From Pacificitalea sp040119125 (GTDB lineage Bacteria; Pseudomonadota; Alphaproteobacteria; Rhodobacterales; Rhodobacteraceae), in assembly GCA_040119125.1 (NCBI GenBank), contig JBEDTR010000011.1, positions 186,001-250,000 of the forward strand: a stretch of DNA of 64,000 bases. Direction: 5' to 3'. The notes beneath the pieces were generated by a model. That model had not been told where the DNA came from, made no database searches, and worked only from the letters and a program-made list of their open reading frames with translations. Position numbers and translations under genes: made by a program. Positions 1 to 9,845 of this stretch are shown here, one piece after another. How positions within the stretch are numbered: position 1 is the stretch's first letter; every line of letters starts with the position of its first letter.

Positions 1-193
1 TGTGGCGCTGACGCTGGCGCGGGTGGTGAACCCGGCGGTGCAGGTCACCGGCATTTCGGTCAACACCCAGCATATGGCCGAGGATGAGGCCCGCGCTTAC
101 CTTGCCAATCTGGAGGCCGAGATGGCGCTGCCCGCGACCGATCCCTACCGGTTCGGCGCGCAGAAGCTGGTTGATCGGCTGGCGGAGCTGTAA
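1..193 (+). CDS. dgcN: DgcN (DUF1611 family), C-terminal end only
   Basis: Only the last 63 or so codons are in the window; the gene starts upstream of base 1, and the GTG at position 2 is internal. The visible tail reads as a P-loop/DUF1611 C-terminus (the segment NPAVQVTGISVNTQ and the ending KLVDRLAEL fit). DgcN is described as the N-acetyltransferase that turns D-glutamate into N-acetyl-D-glutamate, working with the racemase DgcA. The identification leans on the next two genes, since DUF1611-dgcA-aminotransferase is a recurrent order. The stop is 39 bp before the dgcA start, with an AAGGAG site between, so they are probably one operon. Confidence 0.8.
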   Translation, partial: VALTLARVVNPAVQVTGISVNTQHMAEDEARAYLANLEAEMALPATDPYRFGAQKLVDRLAEL

Positions 194-232
194 GCCTGAC
201 GGCACCCTGTCCCGCCCAGCAAAGGAGCTTCC

Positions 233-1201
233 ATGCAGATCAACGTCACGTCTGAAACCTTCCGTCTTGCGCAGGTCTTCACCATTTCCCGCGGCTCGCG
301 CAGCACGGCCGAGGTGCTGACCGTGACGCTGGAACAAAACGGCATGCGCGGATGGGGCGAATGTGTGCCCTATGCGCGCTATGACGAAACGCTCGACAGT
401 GTCGCGGATCAGATCCGCGCGCTGCCTCTGGACACGCTGACCCGCGCCTCCTTGCAAAGCCTGCTGCCTGCGGGGGCGGCGCGGAATGCTGTCGATTGCG
501 CTCTGTGGGATTTGCAGGCGAAACAGGAGGGCAAGCCAGTCTGGCAGCTCGCCGGTCTGGACGCGCCAAAGCCGCAGATCACGGCCTATACGCTGTCGCT
601 CGACACGCCCGAAGCGATGCGCGCGCAAGCCGCCCAGAATGCCCATCGTCCGCTGCTGAAAATCAAGCTCGGCACGCCCGATGACATGCCCCGGCTGGAG
701 GCCGTGCGTTCGGGCGCGCCGGGGGCCGACATCATCCTTGACGCAAACGAAGGCTGGTCGGCAGAGATCTATGCCGACCTTGCGCCGCATCTGCTGCGGC
801 TGGGCGTCAAGATGGTGGAACAGCCGCTGCCCGCAGGCGATGACGACGCGCTGATCGGGCTGGACCGGCCCGTGCCGCTTTGCGCCGATGAGGCCGCCCA
901 TGACCGCGCCTCGCTGCCCGCGCTGAAGGGCAAATACGACATGGTCAACATCAAGCTCGACAAGACCGGCGGCCTGACCGAGGCGCTCGCCCTGCGCGAC
1001 GAGGCCCGCGCCATGGGGTTCGATATCATGGTGGGCTGCATGGTCGGCTCGTCGCTGGCGATGGCCCCGGCTGTGCTGGTGGCGCAGGGTGCGGCGGTGA
1101 CCGACCTTGACGGGCCGCTGCTTCTGGCCGAAGACCGCGATACCCCGCTTTGCTTTGACACGTCGGGGGTGCATCCCGCCGCACCGGCGCTCTGGGGATA
1201 G
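233..1201 (+). CDS. dgcA: N-acetyl-D-glutamate racemase DgcA (enolase superfamily)
   Basis: This is a 322-residue enolase-superfamily protein of the dipeptide-epimerase branch. Visible signatures are the KIK pair at residues 143-145, the metal-ligand series D170 (in DAN), E196 (in EQP) and D219 (in ADE), and the second catalytic lysine at about 241 (NIKLDKTGG). It should epimerise N-acetyl-D-glutamate to the L form in the cytoplasm, feeding D-glutamate into L-glutamate metabolism. The start ATG has AAAGGAG at a 6-base spacing. It follows dgcN and lies 13 bp before the aminotransferase. A general L-Ala-D/L-Glu dipeptide epimerase is the alternative from sequence alone, but the dgcN neighbour favours DgcA. 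Confidence 0.85.
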   Translation: MQINVTSETFRLAQVFTISRGSRSTAEVLTVTLEQNGMRGWGECVPYARYDETLDSVADQIRALPLDTLTRASLQSLLPAGAARNAVDCALWDLQAKQEGKPVWQLAGLDAPKPQITAYTLSLDTPEAMRAQAAQNAHRPLLKIKLGTPDDMPRLEAVRSGAPGADIILDANEGWSAEIYADLAPHLLRLGVKMVEQPLPAGDDDALIGLDRPVPLCADEAAHDRASLPALKGKYDMVNIKLDKTGGLTEALALRDEARAMGFDIMVGCMVGSSLAMAPAVLVAQGAAVTDLDGPLLLAEDRDTPLCFDTSGVHPAAPALWG

Positions 1202-1214
1202 GAGACAGATCACA

Positions 1215-2072
1215 ATGACCCGCACCGTTTACGTCAATGGCGACTATGTGCCCGAAACCGAAGCCAAGGTTTCGGTGTTCGACCGTGGCTTTCTGTTCGC
1301 CGATGGCGTCTATGAGGTGACCAGCGTGCTGGACGGCAAGCTGATCGATTTCGACGGCCACGCCAAACGGCTGGAGCGGTCGCTGGGCGAATTGGAGATC
1401 GGCGTGCCGCTGACCCGCGAAGCGCTGTTGGAGATCCACCGCGAATTGGTCGCCCGCAACGAGATCACCGATGGTCTGATCTATCTGCAGGTCACGCGTG
1501 GCGCGGCTGATCGCGATTTCGCCTATCCCGCCGCCGACACGCCGCAGACCGTGGTGCTGTTCACCCAGTCGAAGCCCGGCCTTGCCGACAACCCCGCAGC
1601 GCGCACGGGGATCAAGGTCATCTCCATCGATGACATCCGCTGGGGTCGCCGGGACATCAAGACCGTGCAGCTTCTCTACCCCTCGATGGGCAAGATGGCG
1701 GCCAAGGCCGCTGGCGCGGATGATGCATGGATGGTTGAGGATGGCGTGGTGACCGAAGGCACGTCGAACAACGCCTATATCGTCAAGAACGGCAAGATCA
1801 TCACTCGCAATCTGGGCACCGAGATCCTGCACGGCATCACCCGTGCTGCGGTCCTGCGTTTTGCCCGTGAGGCGCAGATGGAGGTCGAGGAGCGCGCGTT
1901 TACCATTCAGGAAGCTCAGGAGGCCGATGAGGCATTCATCACCTCCGCCTCAAGCTTCGTGACCCCGGTGGTTGAAATCGACGGTGCCGCCGTGGGCACC
2001 GGCACGCCCGGCCATGTCGCCGCCCGCCTGCGCGAGATCTATCTCGACGAAAGCCGCAAGAAAGCGGTCTGA
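1215..2072 (+). CDS. dat: D-amino-acid transaminase (fold-type IV PLP enzyme)
   Basis: This 285-residue class IV aminotransferase is related to D-alanine aminotransferase and BCAT. The Schiff-base lysine is K149 in RDIKTVQLL, and E181 in VVTEGTSNN holds the PLP pyridine nitrogen. VFDRGFLFADGVYEV near residues 21-35 is a family signature. The ATG at 1215 follows GGAG with good spacing, 13 bp after dgcA; an upstream in-frame start would overlap dgcA and has no ribosome site. D-aminotransferases of this type interconvert D-amino acids and D-glutamate. With dgcN-dgcA, amino groups from several D-amino acids could be collected on D-glutamate and then passed to the L-pool; this coupling is inferred from context. 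Confidence 0.85.
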   Translation: MTRTVYVNGDYVPETEAKVSVFDRGFLFADGVYEVTSVLDGKLIDFDGHAKRLERSLGELEIGVPLTREALLEIHRELVARNEITDGLIYLQVTRGAADRDFAYPAADTPQTVVLFTQSKPGLADNPAARTGIKVISIDDIRWGRRDIKTVQLLYPSMGKMAAKAAGADDAWMVEDGVVTEGTSNNAYIVKNGKIITRNLGTEILHGITRAAVLRFAREAQMEVEERAFTIQEAQEADEAFITSASSFVTPVVEIDGAAVGTGTPGHVAARLREIYLDESRKKAV

Positions 2073-2194
2073 GCCAACATTGCATGGCGCGCGGGGGCGT
2101 TTGCAACAGAACGCGCCGTCGCGCCAAAGCGGACGTTGAAGCCGCGGCGCGCTGGGCCTATGGTCGGCGCGCCTTCTGGCCTTTGGAGTAGATT

Positions 2195-2611
2195 ATGTTT
2201 TCCGAATTGCTGACCCGGCTGACCCAGCCACGGCCCCTGCCGCTGCCCGATACGGATGCTCGGCTGGCCTTGGCCGCGCTGCTGGTGCGGGTCGCCAAAT
2301 CCGACAATAACTTCGCCTTTGAGGAGGTCCGCCAGATCGACCGCATTCTGGCGGAACGCTATTCCCTGAGCCCGGTCGCCGCGGCCAAGCTGCGCGCGCA
2401 GGCTCAGAAAATGGAACCCCAGGCCCCTGCCACGGCTGATTTCGCCCGCTCGGTGAAAGCGGCGGTGCCCTATGCAGACCGCTCCGCCGTGGTCGCGGCG
2501 CTTTGGTCCGTCATCGTGTCAGACGGCGCGGAGAAACCCGAAGAAGCCGTGGTTCTGGCCGAAATCGCCGGGGTTCTGGGCGTCTCGACCGAGGATCTGG
2601 AGAAGGACTGA
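2195..2611 (+). CDS. TerB-like protein (COG4103)
   Basis: This 138-residue, mostly helical soluble protein resembles the TerB/DjlA-N family. Two acidic helix pairs are visible: VAKSDNNFAFEEVRQIDRI near residues 31-49 and IVSDGAEKPEEAVVLAEIAG near residues 108-127, each with the D-x-x-x-x-x-E-E arrangement of TerB metal-binding helical hairpins. Proteins of this group are often labelled tellurite resistance, but isolated homologues in alphaproteobacteria have no proven function and no other ter gene is nearby. It is a single gene, 122 bp after the aminotransferase, with no strong ribosome site that I can point to. Confidence 0.75.
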   Translation: MFSELLTRLTQPRPLPLPDTDARLALAALLVRVAKSDNNFAFEEVRQIDRILAERYSLSPVAAAKLRAQAQKMEPQAPATADFARSVKAAVPYADRSAVVAALWSVIVSDGAEKPEEAVVLAEIAGVLGVSTEDLEKD

Positions 2612-2693
2612 CGGCGGGGGCGGGCGCGACGCGTTCGCCTGATCCGGTTGTCGGACCTGCGCGGGCAGGGATGCGGGGCCACTCCCCGCCCCC

Positions 2694-2728
2694 CGTGCCT
2701 CATCTCACCCTCGTGCCTCATCTCACCC
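2694..2728. repeat. short tandem direct repeat at the 3' end of cueR
   Basis: Two copies of a 17-base unit (CGTGCCTCATCTCACCC) sit at 2694-2710 and 2712-2728, and a third partial unit follows (CGTGCC). The second copy contains the cueR stop codon at 2723-2725, so an extra unit would alter only the sequence beyond the stop or the very last codons. It looks like simple slippage or duplication in the spacer between the TerB-like gene and cueR. No function is visible. Confidence 0.7.
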
Positions 2729-3154
2729 CCGTGCCACGGCCTTATCCGGCTGCTGTTCCGCGCGCGCCTTGGCCTTGGCCAGATCGGCGAGGATCGGGCA
2801 ATCGGGGCGGTGGTCCCCGGCGCAGGAGGCGACCAGATGCGACAGGGTGGCGCGCATTTCGGTCAGTTCCGTGATCTTGTCATCGATGCGCGCCAGATGT
2901 TCGGTCGCGATCTGCTTGACCTCGCCGCTGGCGCGCTCCTTGTCCTCATAAAGGGCCAGCAGGCTGCGGCAGGCCTCGATGCTGAACCCCAGCGCGCGGG
3001 CGCGGCCCAGAAAGGCCAGTTTGTGCACGTCGCTTTCGCGGAAGCTGCGATAGCCGTTGGCGCTGCGCAGCGGTTGCACAAGGCCGATATCCTCATAGTA
3101 GCGGATGGTCTTGGCGGGCAGGCCGGACCGGGTGGCCACGTCTCCGATGTTCAT
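2723..3154 (-). CDS. cueR: Cu(I)-responsive MerR-family regulator CueR
   Basis: This is a 143-residue MerR-family activator. The N-terminal winged helix-turn-helix reads MNIGDVATRSGLPAKTIRYY, followed by the wing motif ANGYRSF, a long dimerisation helix around residues 75-108, and a C-terminal metal loop with C111 and C119 (CAGDHRPDC). These match the two cysteines that coordinate Cu(I) in E. coli CueR (C112, C120). There is no zinc-sensor serine/cysteine pattern. It lies 11 bp downstream of copA with an AAGGAG site, so it is co-transcribed with copA and probably autoregulated through the promoter at 5725-5755. It is also the obvious candidate for the promoter at 10373-10403. Confidence 0.92.
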   Translation of the reverse strand: MNIGDVATRSGLPAKTIRYYEDIGLVQPLRSANGYRSFRESDVHKLAFLGRARALGFSIEACRSLLALYEDKERASGEVKQIATEHLARIDDKITELTEMRATLSHLVASCAGDHRPDCPILADLAKAKARAEQQPDKAVARG

Positions 3155-3165
3155 TTTTCTTCTCC

Positions 3166-5697
<2,532 letters not shown>

Positions 5698-5724
5698 GGA
5701 TATCTCCCGACCGTGTTCCGGCAA

Positions 5725-5755
5725 GAGGTAGGAGTTTCCCCCACTGGAAGGTCAA
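5725..5755 (-). promoter_or_regulatory. CueR-type promoter of copA-cueR
   Basis: Read on the minus strand, this is TTGACC, a 19-base spacer, then TACCTC. A 19-bp spacer instead of 17 is the hallmark of MerR-family promoters. The spacer holds an imperfect dyad at 5733-5752 (ACCTTCC, 6 bases, GGAAACT; 5 of 7 positions symmetric). The dyad overlaps the -35 element by three bases, exactly as in the second site at 10373-10403. The -10 element is 27 bp from the copA start. That CueR binds here is inferred from family knowledge. Confidence 0.82.
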
Positions 5756-5815
5756 CGACCGACTGAAATTTTCTTCCAGCGACTGTCAGGTCCGGTGGGG
5801 CGCTAATTCGGTCCG

Positions 5816-6319
5816 TTACTGGGCGGCCTGCCGGGCGGCTGCATCGCGTTCGGCCTGCGCTGCTCTTTGCCGGGCGGGCCATGTCGACTTGATATAGTCG
5901 AGGATGGCGCGGATTTCCGCATCGCTCAGCACATCGCCAAAACCGGGCATGCCGCTGTCGAACTGAAGCCCTTCGCGCGCCATGGCTTCCTGTCCGCCAA
6001 GGCGCGTGTAGTCGAACAGCATCGCGTCGTCATGGTGCCAGGTATGGCCGCTGGCGTCATGCGGCGGCGCGGGCAGGATCCCGTCGGGGCCCGGACTGCG
6101 CCAATTCGGCTGACCCTCCAGATTTGCCCCGTGGCAGGCGGCGCAATTCTCTTGGTAGAGCTGCTCCGCCCTCGCCATGTCCACGGTGTCCGAAGGCCCC
6201 GGATCCTGCGCCGTGGCGGGCGGCGACCCTTCGATCAGCGTCCCCCCGATGAAGACCGCGCCGACTATTCCGCCGATGGTTAAGGCGAGCCCCGCCGCCA
6301 GTGGTGCAATCCGCATCAT
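5816..6319 (-). CDS. c-type cytochrome, membrane-anchored, monohaem
   Basis: This is a 167-residue class I cytochrome c. A hydrophobic N-terminal segment (residues 4-27) serves as signal or anchor, the haem site is C59-A-A-C62-H63, and the likely axial Met is M124 in SGMPGFGDV, followed by the usual closing helix SDAEIRAILDYIKS. The tail is Ala/Gln/Arg-rich. The start is placed at the ATG overlapping the oxidase stop (ATGA), implying translational coupling; an ATG 15 bases upstream (6334) is the alternative. As the last gene of the copper operon it probably exchanges electrons with the multicopper oxidase. That role is inferred from context. Confidence 0.88.
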   Translation of the reverse strand: MMRIAPLAAGLALTIGGIVGAVFIGGTLIEGSPPATAQDPGPSDTVDMARAEQLYQENCAACHGANLEGQPNWRSPGPDGILPAPPHDASGHTWHHDDAMLFDYTRLGGQEAMAREGLQFDSGMPGFGDVLSDAEIRAILDYIKSTWPARQRAAQAERDAAARQAAQ

Positions 6320-7710
6320 GCGACCCGCAGCCATGTCATCATGCCCGAGGCCGCGTGGCTCAGCATGTGGCAATGGAACATCCAGTCGCCGGGATTGTCT
6401 GCGGTAAAGCCGATGCTGCGGGTTTCGCCCCCTGCCATCAGGATTGTGTCGCGCAGCGGGCCGGTGGCCGCGCCCGTGTCGTCGATTTCGCGGAAATGCA
6501 TCCCGTGGAGGTGCATCGCATGGGGGAAGGCGGTGTCGTTGCGGATCTCCAGCGTGGCGGTCTGGCCGCGTGACAGGGTGGCCAGCGGCGTGTCGGGCAT
6601 GCCGACGATACCGTTGAACGACCAGAACTCATTGGCCTTGACCAATTGCCGGAAGCTGCGCCGCTCGCCGTTCAGGATCGCGGCGTCGAGCCTGCCCATC
6701 GCGCCGCCTTCCATATTGAGCCGCAGCGCCACGGTATCGGGGCCCAGCGTCACGCCCATACGCGGGTTGGGCGGCAGCGCGGCGGGGCGCGCGCGGCGGG
6801 TGCGGGCGGATTGGCCGGTGACCGGGAAGGCCGCCTGCGAGACGCCCTCGCGCGTGTCAAAGCGCAGCAGATGCGCGGTCTCGCCCGGCGCGGCGGTGAT
6901 GTCGACGATCAGATCGGCGCGCTGGCCCGGTCCCAGCAGAAGAGGCTCCCCTAGCGGCTGCGGGGCGGGCAGGGGCATGCCGTCCAGCGCAATGGTCCAG
7001 CCCTCCATTCCCGCCAGATCCAGCACGAAGATACGGGCATTCGCGGCATTGATCAGCCGCAGGCGCAGCCGGTCATGGGTGGCCACATCGCGGGTATGGG
7101 CTTGCTGCCCGTTCGTGGCCACGAAATTGCCGCGCCTGCCTGCATGGCTGCGGTCATGGGGGGCCTCGAAATCCGTATCGATCTGCGCGGTGTCCGGGTC
7201 CAGCAGCCAATCATCCAGCACCAGCACCATATCGGCATCGACATCCGGCGCGTCGGCTTCCTCCACCACCACTGCGCCATATAGCCCGCGGGCGACCTGC
7301 TCCACCGAGCGTTCATGGGCGTGATACCAGAATGTGCCCGCATCGGTCGTGGTAAAGTCGTAATCGAACCCGTCGCCCGGCGCGACGGCGTCCTGCGTCA
7401 ATCCCGGCACGCCATCCATGGCGTTGTCCAGCCGCAGGCCATGCCAATGCACCGTGCTGGGCTGCGGCAGATCGTTGACGAAGCGCCGCTGCACGCGCGC
7501 GCCCTGCGCCAAGCGGATTTCGGGCCCCGGCAGGGTGCCGCCATACCCCCAGATCTCGGTCTGCGGGTAGCTGTCGGGGGCAAGTTGCATCATCGCGGTC
7601 TGCGCGCGCAGCTCAGGCAGGTCGGCAGGTGCCGCGCCGCCAAGGCGGGGCAGGCTGGCCGCGGCAAGGGTCGCGCCGCTGCGGATCAGAAAATCGCGCC
7701 GTGTGGTCAT
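6316..7710 (-). CDS. Tat-exported multicopper oxidase (CueO/CopA-like)
   Basis: This 464-residue periplasmic laccase-type oxidase begins with a twin-arginine signal (TTRRDFLIRSG). The four copper-binding segments are present: HWHG at 88-91, HAH at 130-132, the HxxHxH set at H397/H400/H402 (HAMHLHG), and HCHMLSH at 446-452 with axial M457. All type 1, 2 and 3 ligands therefore appear intact. It lacks an obvious Met-rich substrate segment like that of E. coli CueO; a Met-rich stretch occurs instead in the cytochrome c' of the same operon. The likely role is Cu(I) oxidation in the periplasm. It is flanked by cytochrome genes, overlaps the next start by four bases, and is fifth in the operon. Confidence 0.9.
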   Translation of the reverse strand: MTTRRDFLIRSGATLAAASLPRLGGAAPADLPELRAQTAMMQLAPDSYPQTEIWGYGGTLPGPEIRLAQGARVQRRFVNDLPQPSTVHWHGLRLDNAMDGVPGLTQDAVAPGDGFDYDFTTTDAGTFWYHAHERSVEQVARGLYGAVVVEEADAPDVDADMVLVLDDWLLDPDTAQIDTDFEAPHDRSHAGRRGNFVATNGQQAHTRDVATHDRLRLRLINAANARIFVLDLAGMEGWTIALDGMPLPAPQPLGEPLLLGPGQRADLIVDITAAPGETAHLLRFDTREGVSQAAFPVTGQSARTRRARPAALPPNPRMGVTLGPDTVALRLNMEGGAMGRLDAAILNGERRSFRQLVKANEFWSFNGIVGMPDTPLATLSRGQTATLEIRNDTAFPHAMHLHGMHFREIDDTGAATGPLRDTILMAGGETRSIGFTADNPGDWMFHCHMLSHAASGMMTWLRVA

Positions 7711-7760
7711 GTGAGATATATCCCGGTCAGGGGAAGGGGCGGCAAGCGCCCCTTCCGCGT

Positions 7761-8807
7761 TCAGTCAGTATCGGATTGCGATGGGCTGTCGGTGGAGGCG
7801 GGGGGCGTGTCAGTATCGTCTGACGTCGCCCCCATCTCCGCCATTTCTGCGTCGGAATGGCCGCTGTCTTGGGCCCCGGCCAGATCGTTAGGCGTTTCTT
7901 CCTCCGGCGCGTCGTCGGCTAGATCATTGTCGAGAAGATAGGTCGCCATCGCGGTCAGATCGCCCTTGGTCAGATACCGCGTGCCGTTCTGCACGACTTC
8001 TCCCATGCTGCCGCCGAACACGTCGCCCGCAGGCGTTATGCCGCTTTGCAGCGCATAGGCGAGGTTGGACACCGTCCAGCCGCCTTCCCGCAGGGCGCGC
8101 GGGCGGATTGATGGCGCGGCACTGTCACCCGGCAGGTCGTCACTCCCGGCAAAAACCGCGCTGGCGATGCGCCCCCCCACAAGGTTGCGCCCGGTATGGC
8201 AAGCGCCGCAATGCGCCGCCCCGCGCACCAATTCGCGACCGCGGTTCCAGTCATCGGAGCGGCCTTCGACCGGTGTGCTGCGCGGCCCGCCTGCATAAGC
8301 GGCGCGCCACAGCTTCAGGCCCCAGCGCTGATCGAAGGGGAACCCCACATCATGGGCCGGCGCGGAGTCCGGGACCGGGGCCACGGTGCGGAACGCCGCC
8401 CATAGATCGGCGATGTTTTGATCCGAAAACTCCCCGTAAAACGGATAGGTGAAGGCCGGATAATAGGGGTCCCCCTCCGGTGAGATGCCCTGCCGCACGG
8501 CCTTGGCGAAGTCCGTAATGGTCCAATCCCCGATGCCGTGATCGGGATCGGTGGTCAGGTTGGGCGGATAGAATGTGCCGAAGGGCGATACCAATGGCGC
8601 GCCCCCGGCCAACGGTGCGCCGCCCGCCTCGAAATCGGTGTGGCACGCGATGCAGCCGCTGGCGCGGGCCAGATAGGCGCCGCGCTGCGCATCGCCTTCT
8701 AGGGTGATCGGGTCCGGCTCCTGACCGATCGGCCAGACCACAAGAGCCGCCACCGCCGCGCCGCCCGTCAGGGCCAGCACGGCAGCCGCCGTTACAAGAC
8801 GCCGCAT
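7761..8807 (-). CDS. dihaem c-type cytochrome with acidic tail
   Basis: This 348-residue protein resembles the cytochrome subunit of membrane sugar/alcohol dehydrogenases (gluconate 2-dehydrogenase type). A signal or anchor helix (residues 4-25) precedes two haem sites, C52-x-x-C55-H56 and C200-x-x-C203-H204. The second haem has a plausible axial Met (M268, GSMGEVV). Where the first haem's Met normally sits (family pattern KMSDED) this protein has EFSDQN, so F127 replaces it. Residues 296-348 are rich in Asp, Glu and Ser and look disordered. The ATG is one base after the preceding stop. No dehydrogenase partner lies nearby, so the partner is probably within the copper operon. Confidence 0.88.
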   Translation of the reverse strand: MRRLVTAAAVLALTGGAAVAALVVWPIGQEPDPITLEGDAQRGAYLARASGCIACHTDFEAGGAPLAGGAPLVSPFGTFYPPNLTTDPDHGIGDWTITDFAKAVRQGISPEGDPYYPAFTYPFYGEFSDQNIADLWAAFRTVAPVPDSAPAHDVGFPFDQRWGLKLWRAAYAGGPRSTPVEGRSDDWNRGRELVRGAAHCGACHTGRNLVGGRIASAVFAGSDDLPGDSAAPSIRPRALREGGWTVSNLAYALQSGITPAGDVFGGSMGEVVQNGTRYLTKGDLTAMATYLLDNDLADDAPEEETPNDLAGAQDSGHSDAEMAEMGATSDDTDTPPASTDSPSQSDTD

Positions 8808-8808
8808 G

Positions 8809-9435
8809 TCACCGCGCCTCTTTGCGGAACTTCGTGTGGCAGGCCGAGCAGGTGTCGCTGACCTTGGCAAATACCTTATCGGCGGGAAGCTCCGCCAAGG
8901 CATCTGCGGTCAGGATCGTGTCCGCCGGGCTGCCGCCCATCATTGCGGCGCCGCCCATCATATCGGCGGTGTCGGGCGCCGTGCCCATCATATCGGACGC
9001 ACCCATCATGTCCGACGCATCGCCCATGGTCGCATCCCCCGCGCCAGAAAGCCCGTTCGCGGCGGCCATCTCCAGCCCGTCGCCATAGGTTTTCAGTTGC
9101 TCGGCCAGTTCGCTGAAACGGTCCCAATCCTCCCAGATCGTCTGCTTGACGTAGGAGGCCGCGTTGGCATCGTCTTCGGGGAAGAGGGCGGTCATCGTCT
9201 CGCCGCTGTGGTCCTGAATGACAATGGCCGCGGCGCGCACTGCGCCGGGGTCGAATTCCGTGTCGCCGCTCATCATGGGGGCGACGCTTTTGATCGCGTC
9301 GCCCATGGCGGACATTGCGATCATCCGCTCCTTGACGAGGCCGGTCGCGCCGGAATGGGCCAGGGCCGCCGAAGCGAGACCTGCGAAAATGGCAGCGCCC
9401 GCGATATAGCGTGCGACGTGAAACTTGGTGTTCAT
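8809..9435 (-). CDS. cytochrome c'-type (class II) protein with Met-rich insertion
   Basis: This 208-residue periplasmic protein carries a signal peptide (residues 4-26, cleavage near ALA-HS) and a C-terminal haem site C196-x-x-C199-H200 followed by TKFRKEAR, the arrangement of class II cytochromes (c' and c556). Between the third and fourth helices, residues 134-168 form an insertion with nine methionines arranged as repeated DMMG/AMMGG units, resembling copper-binding Met motifs of CopA, CopC and CueO. The start is the second ATG because AAGGA lies about 9 bases upstream; the first is too close. It is third in the copper operon. Copper binding is inferred. Confidence 0.88.
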   Translation of the reverse strand: MNTKFHVARYIAGAAIFAGLASAALAHSGATGLVKERMIAMSAMGDAIKSVAPMMSGDTEFDPGAVRAAAIVIQDHSGETMTALFPEDDANAASYVKQTIWEDWDRFSELAEQLKTYGDGLEMAAANGLSGAGDATMGDASDMMGASDMMGTAPDTADMMGGAAMMGGSPADTILTADALAELPADKVFAKVSDTCSACHTKFRKEAR

Positions 9436-9470
9436 AGTCATGATCCTTGTCGTCCGAGATTGAGTTGAGG

Positions 9471-9842
9471 TCAGTTTCGGACGGTGGATCGTGGGGGAGG
9501 CGGGTCGTAGGCCTGCGCAATGCCCGCCTGTTGGCGCGGTGCTGGGCGCGCGGCGGCGGTTGCGGCGGAGGGCCTGAGGGACATTGGCGGATAAGGCGCG
9601 ATCATCGCGCTGACGGCGCAATCAAGACCGGGATGGCAGTCGCCGAAGGCTTCGGCAATGACCGAATGATCGGCACCATGCGGCGCGGGTGCATGAACAT
9701 GGGCCGCCGCATGACTTTCGCCATGCACCAACGCGCCGCCCGTGTCATGCGCGGCGGCCTGTTCAGGCGTCAGACCCGCGGCGACGACCGCGCAAAGCAG
9801 CCCCGCGCGCAGCAGCGCAATGAGATGAACCCACGCTCCCAT
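9471..9842 (-). CDS. small His-rich periplasmic protein of the copper operon, unrecognised
   Basis: This 123-residue protein belongs to no family I recognise. It has a signal-like hydrophobic N-terminus (residues 5-23). Residues 32-59 are His-rich (seven His within 28 residues, including HAAAHVH), followed by a C-H-x5-C element (C69, H70, C75) and a Pro-rich tail. It lies 3 bp after the first cytochrome gene and 35 bp before the cytochrome c' gene, all on the same strand, so it is part of the operon. A periplasmic copper-binding or copper-delivery role would fit, but nothing beyond composition and context supports it. Confidence 0.72.
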   Translation of the reverse strand: MGAWVHLIALLRAGLLCAVVAAGLTPEQAAAHDTGGALVHGESHAAAHVHAPAPHGADHSVIAEAFGDCHPGLDCAVSAMIAPYPPMSLRPSAATAAARPAPRQQAGIAQAYDPPPPRSTVRN

Positions 9843-9845
9843 GGC

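Noticed and set aside
2195..2611. Tellurite resistance as a function for the TerB-like protein
   Set aside because: No other ter genes nearby and lone TerB-like proteins are not shown to confer resistance; the family name alone is not evidence.
7761..8807. Cytochrome subunit of a gluconate or alcohol dehydrogenase
   Set aside because: Sequence resembles that family but no catalytic dehydrogenase subunit is near; the copper operon is its evident context.
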